A DNA stretch of 52,375 nt, taken from Oceanispirochaeta sp. Its GTDB lineage: Bacteria; Spirochaetota; Spirochaetia; DSM-2461. Position 1 is the first letter of the stretch, and each line of letters starts with the position of its first letter. The stretch covers positions 1 through 52,375 of the forward strand of contig NZ_JAQIBL010000005.1 of the NCBI RefSeq assembly GCF_027859075.1, in the 5' to 3' direction. The notes under the pieces were generated by a model. It did not search any database and was not told where the DNA came from. It saw nothing but the letters and a program-made list of their open reading frames with translations. This document shows, piece by piece, positions 17,806-27,587 of this stretch. A program made the translations under genes and the position numbers.

Positions 17806-19140
17806 ATGAGTCAAGTATTTATTGGTGATAAAGAATATTTCAAAGGCATTGGCAAGATCCCTTTCGAAGGAAAAGGTTCGGATAATCCCCTGGCATTCAA
17901 ATTTTATGATGAAAACAAGAAAGTTCTCGGCAAAACCATGAAGGATCATCTCCGATTCGGTATTGCCTATTGGCACAGCTTTTGTGCTGATGGAGGGGAC
18001 CCCTTTGGCAATTCCACACTGATCCATCCCTGGGCCCAGGCTGATGGTCTGGATAAGGCCAAAAATAAGGCGGACGCCGCATTTGAGTTCATTTCAAAAC
18101 TGGGGGCTCCTTATTACTGCTTTCACGATGCGGATGCGTCTCCCGAAGGAGCCAGTCTTTCCGAATATGAAAGTAATATGCAGACTGTAACAAAAATGCT
18201 GAAAGAGAGACAGGACGCAACAGGCATCAAGCTGCTGTGGAATACGGCCAATTTGTTTTCCAATCCCAGGTACATGAATGGTGCTTCAACCAACCCGGAT
18301 TTTCAAGTCCTGGCCTATGGCGCGGCCCAGGTGAAAGCCTGTCTGGAAGCTAATGTGGTTCTGGGTGGTGAAGGATACACCTTCTGGGGCGGACGGGAAG
18401 GATACATGTCTCTTTTTAACACCAATATGAAAAGAGAAAAGGACCATCTGGCCCAGTTCCTTATCGCAGCCCGTGACTACGGAAGAAAAATTGGTTTCAA
18501 GGGAAAGTTTTATATTGAACCCAAACCCATGGAACCCACCAAACATCAGTATGATTATGATGCGGAAACGGTTATCAATTTCATCAAGTCCAACGGTCTT
18601 GAAAATGATTTTGCCTGCAACATCGAAGCCAATCACGCCACACTGGCGGGCCACTCTTTTGAACATGATGTGCAGCTTTCGGCGGAATATGGCCTTTTGG
18701 GCAGCGTCGACGCCAACCGGGGTGACATGCAGAAAGGATGGGATACAGATCAGTTTCCCAACAGCGTGTATGAGACAACCGAAGTCATGCGCATCATCCT
18801 GGGCATGGGTGGTTTCAAGACCGGGGGATTGAACTTTGATGCAAGAATCAGAAGAAACTCAACGGATATGGAAGACTTGTTTGTCGCCCATATCGGCGGT
18901 ATGGATACTTTCGCTTTGGGTCTGGAAATGGCTGCCAAAATCCAGGAAGACGGAAAAATGGACAAGATGAAAGCCGAGCGCTATTCCTCCTTCGATTCAG
19001 GCAAAGGAAAAGACTATGAGGCGGGAAAGCTCAGTCTTGAAGATTTGACCAAACTGGCTCATGAAAACGGGGAGCCTGCCACCATCAGCGGCAAACAGGA
19101 ATACTTTGAGAACCTTGTCAATCAGACAATTTTCGGATAA
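17806..19140 (+). CDS. xylA: Xylose isomerase
   Basis: Metal-dependent isomerase converting D-xylose to D-xylulose, the first step of the pathway completed by xylB. The catalytic His is in [11 protein letters not shown] (about residue 106). The class signatures [24 protein letters not shown] and [17 protein letters not shown] supply the metal ligands. At 444 aa with an N-terminal extension it belongs to the larger class II isomerases. AAGGAG lies 7 bp before the ATG. No xylose transporter gene is present in the window. Confidence 0.97.
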   Translation: MSQVFIGDKEYFKGIGKIPFEGKGSDNPLAFKFYDENKKVLGKTMKDHLRFGIAYWHSFCADGGDPFGNSTLIHPWAQADGLDKAKNKADAAFEFISKLGAPYYCFHDADASPEGASLSEYESNMQTVTKMLKERQDATGIKLLWNTANLFSNPRYMNGASTNPDFQVLAYGAAQVKACLEANVVLGGEGYTFWGGREGYMSLFNTNMKREKDHLAQFLIAARDYGRKIGFKGKFYIEPKPMEPTKHQYDYDAETVINFIKSNGLENDFACNIEANHATLAGHSFEHDVQLSAEYGLLGSVDANRGDMQKGWDTDQFPNSVYETTEVMRIILGMGGFKTGGLNFDARIRRNSTDMEDLFVAHIGGMDTFALGLEMAAKIQEDGKMDKMKAERYSSFDSGKGKDYEAGKLSLEDLTKLAHENGEPATISGKQEYFENLVNQTIFG

Positions 19141-19217
19141 ATACGGGCACGCCTGTATTCAATCGGGAACCATTGCAGGTCCTCGCTGACCAACGCAATT
19201 TTTCATAAAATGGGAGA

Positions 19218-19290
19218 TTCTCCGTTGGAGAAGCTCTCGCAAAACCTCCTTTTTTCTTTTTTTGGAACCGGGTTTTTTCAGCCCGGTTCC
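19218..19290 (+). terminator. Terminator region after xylA
   Basis: Two hairpins lie between xylA and proC. TTCTCC-GTT-GGAGAA (19218-19232) is followed by a T-rich stretch (19250-19263). GGAACCGGG at 19264-19272 then pairs perfectly with CCCGGTTCC at 19282-19290 (9 bp, 9-nt loop), followed by a moderately T-rich tail. Together they probably end the xylose operon transcript. Confidence 0.65.
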
Positions 19291-19353
19291 TTCTCATTCT
19301 ATTTCCACCACACAGAGTTCTTTCTTGAATCCCATCGTGAAACTTGAATTCGA

Positions 19354-19382
19354 TTGAAACCAATCTGTTGTCAGTCTATACT
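19354..19382 (+). promoter_or_regulatory. Sigma-70-type promoter for proC
   Basis: TTGAAA at 19354-19359 and TATACT at 19377-19382 are separated by exactly 17 bp. The proC start codon lies 34 bp downstream. Both boxes differ from consensus by one base. Confidence 0.75.
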
Positions 19383-19416
19383 GAACGTATATATTTTAAA
19401 AAAGCAGGACAACATC

Positions 19417-20223
19417 ATGAAAATCGGGTTTATAGGCACTGGGAATATGGCAGGCGCCTTTATCGGCGGTCTTATCAAAGCTTGTATCATTCAAAAAAGT
19501 GAAATATTTGTCTCTGACGCATCCCAGGATGCTCTGGACCGAATCTCATCCCTCTACGAGGGATTAAATACATCCACAGACAATCTGGAATTTCTGGGCA
19601 GCCTGGATTTTCTGGTCCTTTCGGTAAAGCCTCATATCTACGAACCCGTGATCCGTCAGATCCGTGATTCTATTTCAATGAATACGGTGGTCATAACCAT
19701 TGCTGCGGGAAAAACAAGGGCCCAGGTTCTGGAGCTCTTCGGCAAGGATATCAAGCTGGTGAGAACCATGCCTAATACTCCGGCTCTTGTGGGGGAGGGA
19801 ATGACCGCGGTCTGCCCTGGAGATAATCTGAGTCTTGATGAAGTCAATCAGGTTCTAACCCTGCTGAATGCCGTGGGTCGGACTGAGATTCTGGAGGAGC
19901 ATCTTATCGATGGGTATACCGCCCTCTGCGGTTCCAGCCCCGCCTATGTCTACATGTTCATTGAAGCTATGGCGGATGCGGCAGTAAGAGAAGGCCTTCC
20001 CCGTGATAAAGCCTATTCCATGGCAGCACAGTCTGTCCTCGGTTCTGCCAAGATGGTGTTGGAAACGGGAATTCATCCCGGTCAGCTCAAGGATCAAGTC
20101 TGCTCGCCCGGAGGGTCGACCATCGAAGCCGTAGGTGTATTGGAACAGACGGGATTCCGCTCCTCCGTCATGGAAGCCATTCGGGTCTGCGCGGATAAAT
20201 CAAAAAAGCTTTCAAAAAGCTGA
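19417..20223 (+). CDS. proC: Pyrroline-5-carboxylate reductase
   Basis: Last step of proline synthesis: NAD(P)H-dependent reduction of pyrroline-5-carboxylate. The N-terminal Rossmann motif is IGFIGTGNMAGAFIGG. The middle contains VRTMPNTPALVGEGMTA. The C-terminal P5CR signature is GSSPAYVYMFIEAMADAAVREGLPR (read at about residues 173-197) with SPGGSTIEAV near the end. The start at 19417 is chosen because AGGAC lies 6 bp upstream and a promoter overlaps the earlier in-frame ATG at 19354. The length (268 aa) is standard. It is 21 bp ahead of the sensor gene. Confidence 0.96.
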   Translation: MKIGFIGTGNMAGAFIGGLIKACIIQKSEIFVSDASQDALDRISSLYEGLNTSTDNLEFLGSLDFLVLSVKPHIYEPVIRQIRDSISMNTVVITIAAGKTRAQVLELFGKDIKLVRTMPNTPALVGEGMTAVCPGDNLSLDEVNQVLTLLNAVGRTEILEEHLIDGYTALCGSSPAYVYMFIEAMADAAVREGLPRDKAYSMAAQSVLGSAKMVLETGIHPGQLKDQVCSPGGSTIEAVGVLEQTGFRSSVMEAIRVCADKSKKLSKS

Positions 20224-20244
20224 GGAGCCGGCAAACACGGGAAA

Positions 20245-23200
20245 ATGAACAGAACCAGTTTTCATCCTAAGTCATGCATCATCTCTTTTCTTTTTCTTAT
20301 GGTTTTACTGTCTCCCCTCAGGGCAAGTACAATCATTTTTGACCACATCACCCAGAAAGACGGATTATCAAATAACGCCGTATCAGGGATCGTTCAGGAC
20401 AGGAGGGGTTATCTCTGGTTCGGAACACAGAACGGCCTGTGCCGTTATGATGGCAAGGTCTTTCTATCCTATGAACATGATCCCTTCGACAGGAACTCTC
20501 TGCCCCATAATTTGATTCAAACCCTTTACCTTGATCCCGTTGATCCTTACCTCTGGATTGGAACCTATGAGGGACTGTCCAGGTTTAATATGGAAACTGA
20601 AGAATTCTATAATTACAGTGCTTATCAGCACAACAAGGGTGAAGTCCTCTCCAATGAAGTCGTTACCACCATTATCAAGGATGACGAGGGGGCTCTCTGG
20701 GTGGGGACCCTGAAGGGTCTGAACAGGATCGATCCTGTCAGTCAGGAAATCAGATCCTATTTTCATAATGATCTGGAGGGGGACTCTCTTCTCCATGATA
20801 CGGTGCGCAGTCTGTTTATCGATAATCGTGGAAGACTCTGGATCGGAACCTACGGAGGTCTGGATCTGTATCTTCCGGAGACCGATACTTTCAGGCATTT
20901 CAAGGCTGACCCGGAAGATCCCGGGGCTCTCCAGTCTCCCTATGTCATGGCCCTGTGTCAGACTGATGATTTTAATATCTGGGTGGGGACATGGGATGGA
21001 GGTGTCTCTCTGTTGAATCCTGTTACTGGAAAGATTCTGGAACATATTCCCCTGGAAGATAATGTTTATCTCCTGTCTGCGGATCCATCGGGAGATCTCT
21101 GGATAGGGACCTGGGGGAATGGGCTCTATCAGTGGTCTTCCGCGACAAAGACCCTCAACCATCATGCAGCAGATCCGGATGATCCATATAAATTGAATCA
21201 TGGCATCGTCTATTCCTTCCTCCGGGACAAGGGGGGTGTGTACTGGATCGGTACCAATGGCCGGGGTGTGAACAAGCTTAATCCTCAAAAAAAGGATTTT
21301 CGCTTCATCTCTCATGATGTGAATAAACCCCTGTCTCTGCCCGAAGATAATGTCAGAGACATTCTAATAGATCGTGAGGGGAGGTATTGGGTTGCCACCT
21401 ACTCTGAAGGACTCTGGCGCTTTGAGGGTGATCCCCTTGACTGGGATGTCAAGCACTGGATGCCTGACCCTGAAAATCCCTGGTCTTTGTCTCATTTTAA
21501 TGTTGCTTGCCTTCTGGAAGATTCCAAGGGCCGCCTCTGGGTGGGATCCCTGGGCGGTTTGGATCGATTTATTCCCGAGACAAATGACTTCGACCATATC
21601 TCTCTCCTTGGTTATAGTTCCATTCCCGGTGATGAGCCCATTGTCTACTCTATCACTGAAGATCTGGACGGGACATTCTGGATCGGAACATACAGCTCAG
21701 GACTCATTCACTGGTCCGAATCAGAGGGGATTCTGGATGTTTTTAACTACCTTCCCGGAAAATCAACCCTGAGTAATAATCTTGTTTTCTGCCAGCTCCT
21801 GGACAGCCGTGGTACCCTGTGGGTGGGGACGAATATGGGATTGAACCGGTACAACCGGGACAAAAAGGAGTTTGAGATTTTCTATCATGATCTGGATGAC
21901 CAGTCCAGCATCAGCAATAATGTCATAATGAGTTTTTTTGAGGATTCATCAGGGCAACTCTGGATCGGGACGGGAGGCGGTGGGCTCAATCTTCTGGAAC
22001 CCGGATCGGATTCTTTTTCTCACTATACCCGGTTGGATGGACTCAGCTCCAACCACGTTCAGGCTGTGGAAGAAGACGGGCAGAACCGTTTGTGGATTTC
22101 CACAATGAGCGGTATCAGTGTTCTGAATCCCGAAGACGGCACTATTCTGAATATTGATGAGAGCGACGGAATCACGGCAGACCAGATGGACAACAGTTCT
22201 ACCATCGATAAAGAGGGTTATCTCTATTTCGGAAGCTCTGAGGGTGTCTTACGTTTTGATTCGGCAATCCTCTATGATAATCCCCATCCGCCGGCCATGT
22301 GGATGAATGAAGTCCAGGTTATGGGAGAGGCTTATCCATTTCTGGACTCCCTAGTAAAGGGAGAAGAGCTCGTTTTGAACTGGGAACAGAGTTATATCAG
22401 CTTTGAATATGCGGCGCTGGATTTCACTTCTCCTGCTCAGAATCAATATCGTTATATGCTGGAAGGACTGGACCGTGACTGGGTTCTCAGTGGGACTCGG
22501 AATTTTACCGCCTACCAGAACCTGTCGCCGGGGCACTATATTTTTCGCGTCCAGGGCTCAAATAATGACGGAGTCTGGAATGAAGTCGGATTGTCCCTTC
22601 CCATATATGTGAAGGCACCGCCCTGGAGACAGCGCTGGTTTTTTATCATTTATATTGCAGCCGGGATCATGGCTATTTTTTTGATTTCTAATGTACAGGC
22701 TAACTCCCTGCTGAAGCGGAAGCTGAATACTGTGGTCAGCAGCCGGGATAATCTGCAGGCCCTCAATACCAAATTGGAGCAACTGGCCTGGATTGATTCT
22801 CTGACTGGTTTGTCCAACCGGCGGTATTTTGATCTGTCCATGAATAATCTCTGGCATCTTGCTATAAGAGAAAATAAATTCATGACTCTGATGATGATTG
22901 ATGTGGATCATTTTAAGCCTTACAATGATTTTTATGGCCACCAGATGGGTGATGAAGCCCTCCGGATAGCAGGCCGTTTGATTCGAAGCATTATGAGACG
23001 GGATACAGACGCAGTCTGCCGCTACGGTGGTGAAGAATTCACGGTTCTTCTCTTTGATACGAATATTTCTGAAGGTGAAGTTCTTGCTGCGGCACTATTG
23101 GAGAGTTTCCGGAAGGAAAATATCCTGCATGAAGGCTCCTCGGTTGCTCCCTATTTGACAATTTCCATCGGCCTTTCCGGCTTTGTTCCCGGGTTTGAAC

Positions 23201-23316
23201 AGCTTCCCAGGGAATTGGTGGATGAAGCTGATAAGGCTCTGTATGAAGCTAAAAACAGAGGCCGGAATCAGTACGTGGTCTATCCGGGTAGATCAAAGGA
23301 CAGTGGCCCATCATGA
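20245..23316 (+). CDS. Periplasmic beta-propeller/Y_Y_Y sensor diguanylate cyclase
   Basis: Large membrane sensor of 1023 aa. A signal peptide (1-28) leads into a periplasmic region with about a dozen Reg_prop repeats (WFGTQNGLCRYDG, LWIGTYGGLDLY, LWIGTGGGGLNLL), enough for two seven-bladed propellers. A Y_Y_Y domain follows (about 700-790; YRYMLEGLDRDW), then one membrane helix (798-819), a short coiled coil, and a GGDEF domain with active GGEEF at 928-932 and an RxxD inhibitory site (RDTD) five residues before it. This architecture usually senses extracellular sugars or glycans in hybrid kinases; here the output is c-di-GMP. It overlaps ptsP by 4 bp. Confidence 0.9.
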   Translation: MNRTSFHPKSCIISFLFLMVLLSPLRASTIIFDHITQKDGLSNNAVSGIVQDRRGYLWFGTQNGLCRYDGKVFLSYEHDPFDRNSLPHNLIQTLYLDPVDPYLWIGTYEGLSRFNMETEEFYNYSAYQHNKGEVLSNEVVTTIIKDDEGALWVGTLKGLNRIDPVSQEIRSYFHNDLEGDSLLHDTVRSLFIDNRGRLWIGTYGGLDLYLPETDTFRHFKADPEDPGALQSPYVMALCQTDDFNIWVGTWDGGVSLLNPVTGKILEHIPLEDNVYLLSADPSGDLWIGTWGNGLYQWSSATKTLNHHAADPDDPYKLNHGIVYSFLRDKGGVYWIGTNGRGVNKLNPQKKDFRFISHDVNKPLSLPEDNVRDILIDREGRYWVATYSEGLWRFEGDPLDWDVKHWMPDPENPWSLSHFNVACLLEDSKGRLWVGSLGGLDRFIPETNDFDHISLLGYSSIPGDEPIVYSITEDLDGTFWIGTYSSGLIHWSESEGILDVFNYLPGKSTLSNNLVFCQLLDSRGTLWVGTNMGLNRYNRDKKEFEIFYHDLDDQSSISNNVIMSFFEDSSGQLWIGTGGGGLNLLEPGSDSFSHYTRLDGLSSNHVQAVEEDGQNRLWISTMSGISVLNPEDGTILNIDESDGITADQMDNSSTIDKEGYLYFGSSEGVLRFDSAILYDNPHPPAMWMNEVQVMGEAYPFLDSLVKGEELVLNWEQSYISFEYAALDFTSPAQNQYRYMLEGLDRDWVLSGTRNFTAYQNLSPGHYIFRVQGSNNDGVWNEVGLSLPIYVKAPPWRQRWFFIIYIAAGIMAIFLISNVQANSLLKRKLNTVVSSRDNLQALNTKLEQLAWIDSLTGLSNRRYFDLSMNNLWHLAIRENKFMTLMMIDVDHFKPYNDFYGHQMGDEALRIAGRLIRSIMRRDTDAVCRYGGEEFTVLLFDTNISEGEVLAAALLESFRKENILHEGSSVAPYLTISIGLSGFVPGFEQLPRELVDEADKALYEAKNRGRNQYVVYPGRSKDSGPS

Positions 23317-25574
23317 AGAAGGATAATGTAGAACTCATATGTAATATTGGAGAGCTTTCAGACCTGTTTCGGGAAAAGAGTGATGTCCGGGGATTTTTAA
23401 TGAAGGTGGTCAGGACGGTTTCCGGTCATATGAAGGCCGATGTCTGCTCCATATATCTCTATGATGAGTATCTTGACCGTCTCATTCTGGAAGCAACGGA
23501 AGGGTTGAATCCGGATCTCATAGGTAAACTCATCATGACGACAGGAGAAGGTCTTGTGGGAATCGCCCTCAAGGAACTCAGGCCTATACTCGAAAAAAAA
23601 GGACAGGACAATCCTCATTTCAAGGAGATTTCCGGTAGTGGTGAAGACCAGTACCAGGCTTTTCTGGCTGTTCCGATCCTCCAGGGGCTGACCCGTATCG
23701 GGGTTCTTGTGCTTCAGCACCATCAATCCGGGTTTTTTAACAAAAATGACATGATGGCCCTTCGGGCCATCAGCTCCCAGTTGGCGGCAACTCTTGAAAA
23801 CGCCAAACTCCTGATGGGTGTCACAAAGGTGGTTCAGCCGGCTCCTGTGGAAGAACTGTCATTGATCAAGGGCAAAGCTGTTGTGGAAGGGATTGCCATT
23901 GGTCTGGCCTATGTGATGGAATCGGATAAGAGTGAAGATCTTCATTTCGGATTGCCCCAGAGCTGCCTAGACGCCGACCTTGATGACTTTTTAAGAGCTG
24001 TAACCCAGACGGAAGAACAACTGACGACCCTCCAGTACGAGATGGAAGAACAGCTTTCTGATGTAGGTTCTCTTATTTTCAGCACTCATTTGCTGATGCT
24101 CAGAGATTCAGGTTTTATCGGAAAAATGGAAGAGGACGTCAAGGGTGGTGTTCTTCCCTGTGATGCCATCATTTCAAGAGTGAAATACTTTCTGAAAATT
24201 TTTTCTGAAAGTGAGAATCCAAGACTTCAGGAAAAGGTTCAGGATATACGGGACCTGGGACACAGACTCCTGCGGAATCTGGCTGGGGAGGAACAGGAAT
24301 CTGGAGACTATTCCGGTCAAATCCTGGTCGCCAGAGAACTGCTTCCATCTGAACTGGTCAAAATAACGGCTCAGCATGTAGAAGGTCTGGTACTCTACAG
24401 TCAGGGAGCCTCGGCGCATATTACAATCCTCGCCAAATCACTGGGAGTCCCTCTGATCTATACGGATGACCGAAAACTCCTTTCTATACTCCCAGGTAGC
24501 CCCCTTATTCTGGATGGACTCCAGGGCAATCTTCTGGTCAATCCGGGAGAGGAGACTATGGCCCAGTTTAAGGCTCTGATGAATGATCATAAACTGCTGA
24601 AAGAGAAGGCGGAGCTGGTCGAGGATCAGACCGTGAGCCTCGACGGGCAGAGGATTCATCTGAGGGCCACCATTAACCTGATCAGCGACATAAAAATTGC
24701 TGTTAAGATGAAGGCTGAAGGAATTGGTCTTTACCGCAGTGAATTTCCTTTTCTTATCCGGAACAGTTTTCCCAGTGAGGAAGAACAGTATCTGGTATAT
24801 AAAAAAATCTTTGACGGAATGGATTCCTCCGTCATAACTCTGAGGACTCTGGATATCGGAGGGGATAAAATCCTATCTTATATGCCTGATTCGGAAGAGG
24901 ACAATCCCTTCCTGGGTCTCAGGGCTCTCCGATTTCTTCTCCAGAACAAGAAAATATTTGTTGGCCAGCTCAAGGCCATGCTGAGAGCCGGGCAGGGACG
25001 CAGTTTCCGCATTATGTTTCCCCTGGTTTCATCTCTGGATGATTTTAAGCAGGCAAGACGGATGGTCGAAAAGAGTATTGAATTCCTCAGAAGAGATGGT
25101 TTTGAATGCGCCACAATTCCTGAATTGGGAGTCATGATTGAGCTTCCTTCGGCTGTCATTATGGCGGAAGATCTGGCCAGAGAAGCCGACTTTATGTCTG
25201 TGGGTTCCAATGATCTGGTCCAGTATCTGCTGGGTGTGGACAGAACCAATGAAAAAGTCTCCGGCCTGTACGAAGCCAGGCATCCTGCGGTGCTCAGGTC
25301 AGTCGCCCGTATTACAGAAGCATCACAAAAAGAGAATTGTCCTTTGAGTATCTGCGGAAACATGGCCTTTGACCGGGCACTGGCTTATTTTTTGGTGGGT
25401 GTGGGAGTTCGCAGTCTATCCATGCCGCCTGTACAGATTCCAAGGATGCAGGAGTTCCTGAAAAATGTAGATGTAAAAAAAGCAGAAGAAGACTGCCGCC
25501 GCCTCCTGGAAATGGACAATCTGGAGGATATAAACAGCATACTGGATGAAGCACTTGCTGCCATAGAAGCCTGA
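23313..25574 (+). CDS. ptsP: PTS enzyme I, GAF-containing (PtsP/EI-Ntr type)
   Basis: Phosphoenolpyruvate-protein phosphotransferase. Residues about 15-165 form a GAF domain (ADVCSIYLYDEYLDRLIL). From about 183 come the enzyme I domains: the phospho-His is H369 in GASAHITILAKSLGVP, the PEP-binding region has GIGLYRSEF, TLDIGGDK, NPFLGLRALR, MIELPSAV and GSNDLVQYLLGVDR, and the active Cys is C681 in SICGNMAFD. This is the layout of EI-Ntr, which senses nitrogen state through GAF rather than importing sugars. The ATGA overlap with the sensor cyclase implies coupled translation. HPr/NPr and PtsN partners are not in the window. Confidence 0.92.
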   Translation: MKKDNVELICNIGELSDLFREKSDVRGFLMKVVRTVSGHMKADVCSIYLYDEYLDRLILEATEGLNPDLIGKLIMTTGEGLVGIALKELRPILEKKGQDNPHFKEISGSGEDQYQAFLAVPILQGLTRIGVLVLQHHQSGFFNKNDMMALRAISSQLAATLENAKLLMGVTKVVQPAPVEELSLIKGKAVVEGIAIGLAYVMESDKSEDLHFGLPQSCLDADLDDFLRAVTQTEEQLTTLQYEMEEQLSDVGSLIFSTHLLMLRDSGFIGKMEEDVKGGVLPCDAIISRVKYFLKIFSESENPRLQEKVQDIRDLGHRLLRNLAGEEQESGDYSGQILVARELLPSELVKITAQHVEGLVLYSQGASAHITILAKSLGVPLIYTDDRKLLSILPGSPLILDGLQGNLLVNPGEETMAQFKALMNDHKLLKEKAELVEDQTVSLDGQRIHLRATINLISDIKIAVKMKAEGIGLYRSEFPFLIRNSFPSEEEQYLVYKKIFDGMDSSVITLRTLDIGGDKILSYMPDSEEDNPFLGLRALRFLLQNKKIFVGQLKAMLRAGQGRSFRIMFPLVSSLDDFKQARRMVEKSIEFLRRDGFECATIPELGVMIELPSAVIMAEDLAREADFMSVGSNDLVQYLLGVDRTNEKVSGLYEARHPAVLRSVARITEASQKENCPLSICGNMAFDRALAYFLVGVGVRSLSMPPVQIPRMQEFLKNVDVKKAEEDCRRLLEMDNLEDINSILDEALAAIEA

Positions 25575-25584
25575 GAGAGGCTTC
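25566..25584 (+). terminator. Hairpin at the end of ptsP
   Basis: GAAGCCT (25566-25572) and AGGCTTC (25578-25584) form a 7-bp stem with a 5-nt loop that includes the ptsP stop codon. A pyrimidine-rich tail (25585-25602) follows. It lies between convergent ptsP and the Rrf2 gene. A weak terminator is the likeliest role. Confidence 0.45.
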
Positions 25585-25591
25585 CAATCTT

Positions 25592-26008
25592 CTATTCTTT
25601 ATCTATATAATTATCAAGAATCGTCTGAATTGTCTGAGACCTCAGCTGTTCCCTGATCAATTCTTCCGTATCCGACCAGAACGCGGAAATAGCGCAGTCG
25701 GCAGAACGGCCGCATGTTGCGTCTCCTGATGTACAGGGTGCCAGAATAACACCTTCTTCCACTGCTTCCAGAACATCCAGAACTGATATCTCATTTAATT
25801 CCCTGGAGATCCAGAATCCCCCGGACGCCCCTCTGACAGATTCGGTGATTCCTGCTTTTTTCAGCTTGGTAAAAATCTGCTCCAGAAATATAGGAGAGAG
25901 CTCCTCACTATTGGAAATTGATTTTATGGAAATAGGTTTGTTTTCTTCATTTAGGGCCATGTTCATTATTGCTCTTATTGCATACCGGCCTTTTGTTGTT
26001 ATTCGCAT
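25592..26008 (-). CDS. Rrf2-family transcription regulator with Fe-S cysteines
   Basis: Winged-helix regulator of the Rrf2/IscR family (138 aa). The N-terminus MRITTKGRYAIRAIMNMAL and the wing-helix ESVRGASGGFWISR are typical. Three cysteines C92-x6-C99-x5-C105 match the cluster ligands of IscR (92, 98, 104), so an Fe-S cluster is likely and the protein may sense iron, redox state or NO. It is divergent from the UroD/thioredoxin fusion gene and probably controls it. An AGTACC direct repeat in the shared promoter region is a candidate site. It is not next to isc or suf genes. Confidence 0.9.
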   Translation of the reverse strand: MRITTKGRYAIRAIMNMALNEENKPISIKSISNSEELSPIFLEQIFTKLKKAGITESVRGASGGFWISRELNEISVLDVLEAVEEGVILAPCTSGDATCGRSADCAISAFWSDTEELIREQLRSQTIQTILDNYIDKE

Positions 26009-26080
26009 AGACTCATAATATCGCTATTACTATGGTCGGGCAAGTGATCTGATGCACTCATAAGGCTACTTTGGATAAAA

Positions 26081-26098
26081 AGTACCCGAAATAGTACC
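26081..26098. promoter_or_regulatory. AGTACC direct repeat in the Rrf2/UroD-like promoter region
   Basis: The 178-bp gap between the divergent Rrf2 and UroD-like genes holds AGTACC at 26081-26086 and 26093-26098, a 12-bp period inside an A-rich stretch. Each copy contains the palindrome GTAC. It is a candidate binding site for the adjacent Rrf2 regulator. The remaining gap is AT-rich and no clear -35/-10 pair stands out. Confidence 0.35.
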
Positions 26099-26186
26099 AA
26101 AATTAACATGAGATTTATATATGAGAGCCTTTCTCAGGTATTAACATAAGTTAAGACTACAAATTAACCCCAAGGATAGAGAAATA

Positions 26187-27536
26187 ATGAATGGAAAAGA
26201 ATTAATAATAAAAGCATTTCAAGGTAAAGCGACAGAACGGGCTCCCTGGGTTCCTTATACGGGAGTTCAGATTGCTAATTTGAAAGGCTATGATGCCCAG
26301 GAAGTTCTGCAGGATGGAGAAAAGCTTCTGGAATGTCTGCTTGAATCAAACAAGCAGTATACTCCCGATGGACAACCTGTCGTATTCGACCTCCAGATTG
26401 AAGCCGAGATTCTGGGTTGTGATCTGCTATGGGCCAAGGACTCTCCTCCTACTGTCAGGAATCACCCCCTGGCGGATACAAAGGAGATTCCCGGTAAGAT
26501 CCCGTCAAAGTCGGAAGGGAGAATTCCCATGGTTCTGGATGTTATGAACAAGATGAAAGCGGCAGTCGGTGATACGACAGCTCTATATGGACTTGTCTGC
26601 GGTCCTTTCACACTGGCCTCTCACCTGAGAAGCACCAACATCTTTATGGATATGTACGATGATGAAGAGTATGTTAAAAAATTGATGGCTTATGCAACGG
26701 ATGTCTCCATTGCCGTCGCGGATTACTATATTGAGGCGGGAATGGATATCATCGGATCAGTCGATCCTCTGGTTTCACAGATCTCTCCCGATATGTTTAC
26801 ACAGTTTATGGCTACTGATTATAAAAGATTTTTTGATCATGTCCGATCCAAAGGTGTTTACAGCTCTTTCTTTGTCTGCGGTGATGCCACAAAGAACCTG
26901 GAAGCCATGGCACTGACTGGACCGGACTGTCTCTCCATTGATGAAAACATCGACATTGTGGAAGCAAAAAAAGTAACAGAGGCTCACAATATTCTAATTT
27001 CCGGCAACATGCAGCTTACGGTTGTTATGCTCCTGGGGAATCAAAAAGACTGTCAGAAAGCAGCCATTGATCTGATGGATAAGATGGGCACAAAAGGCTT
27101 CATACTGGCGCCAGGCTGTGATATTCCCTTCGGTGTTCCTGTTGAAAACATTGTAGGAGTCGGTCAGGCTGTGCAGAATATCGAAGCCACCAGAACATTC
27201 CTTTCAAGCTATGTGAAAGAAGTCGTGGATATCGATGTTGAAATGCCTGATTATGAGAACCTGGATTACGTTCTTATCGAGGTTTTGACCATTGATTCTG
27301 CCACCTGCGCAGCCTGTGGATATATGAAAGCCGCTGCGGATGACATGATTGGGATTTTCGGTGACAAGAAAGTGAAGGTCATTGAACGAAAAATTCTTGA
27401 ACCTGAAAATATTGCCCGCCTGGGTATCCTGGGAGTCGCCAACCTTCCATCTATGGCTGTGAATGGAAAGGTCACCCATGTTTCCCTGATCCCCAACCGT
27501 GCCGAGTTGGAAAAAGAGATCGCATCTCTGGTCTGA
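26187..27536 (+). CDS. UroD/MtaA-like methyltransferase fused to a CXXC thioredoxin-like domain
   Basis: Residues 1 to about 350 resemble the uroporphyrinogen decarboxylase superfamily, closest in pattern to corrinoid:thiol methyltransferases MtaA/MtbA/CmuA (GPFTLASHL, YYIEAGMDIIGSVDPL). MtaA-type enzymes bind zinc by HxC-x~77-C; here the two Cys are present (C231, C311) but the His position is Phe (F229 in FFVCGD), so zinc binding may differ. Residues about 360-449 are an extra thioredoxin-like domain with C374-AA-C377 (TCAACGYM) and NLPSMAVNGKV. It is first in a run with two G3E GTPases (51 bp gap). A role in methyl or metal/thiol chemistry is inferred, not shown. Confidence 0.82.
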   Translation: MNGKELIIKAFQGKATERAPWVPYTGVQIANLKGYDAQEVLQDGEKLLECLLESNKQYTPDGQPVVFDLQIEAEILGCDLLWAKDSPPTVRNHPLADTKEIPGKIPSKSEGRIPMVLDVMNKMKAAVGDTTALYGLVCGPFTLASHLRSTNIFMDMYDDEEYVKKLMAYATDVSIAVADYYIEAGMDIIGSVDPLVSQISPDMFTQFMATDYKRFFDHVRSKGVYSSFFVCGDATKNLEAMALTGPDCLSIDENIDIVEAKKVTEAHNILISGNMQLTVVMLLGNQKDCQKAAIDLMDKMGTKGFILAPGCDIPFGVPVENIVGVGQAVQNIEATRTFLSSYVKEVVDIDVEMPDYENLDYVLIEVLTIDSATCAACGYMKAAADDMIGIFGDKKVKVIERKILEPENIARLGILGVANLPSMAVNGKVTHVSLIPNRAELEKEIASLV

Positions 27537-27587
27537 ATTGACTTGATTAATGTTCATCGGGGGCCCGATTCTGAAGGAGACTTTTTT

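Noticed and set aside
20464-21315. Minus-strand open frame of 283 codons
   Set aside because: Antisense to the beta-propeller sensor; no ribosome site, and low-complexity composition produced by the repeated blades.
26187-27536. Uroporphyrinogen decarboxylase of haem synthesis (hemE)
   Set aside because: It lacks the hemE N-terminal RxPVWxMRQAGR signature, has the MtaA-type cysteines and an added CXXC domain, and no haem genes are nearby.
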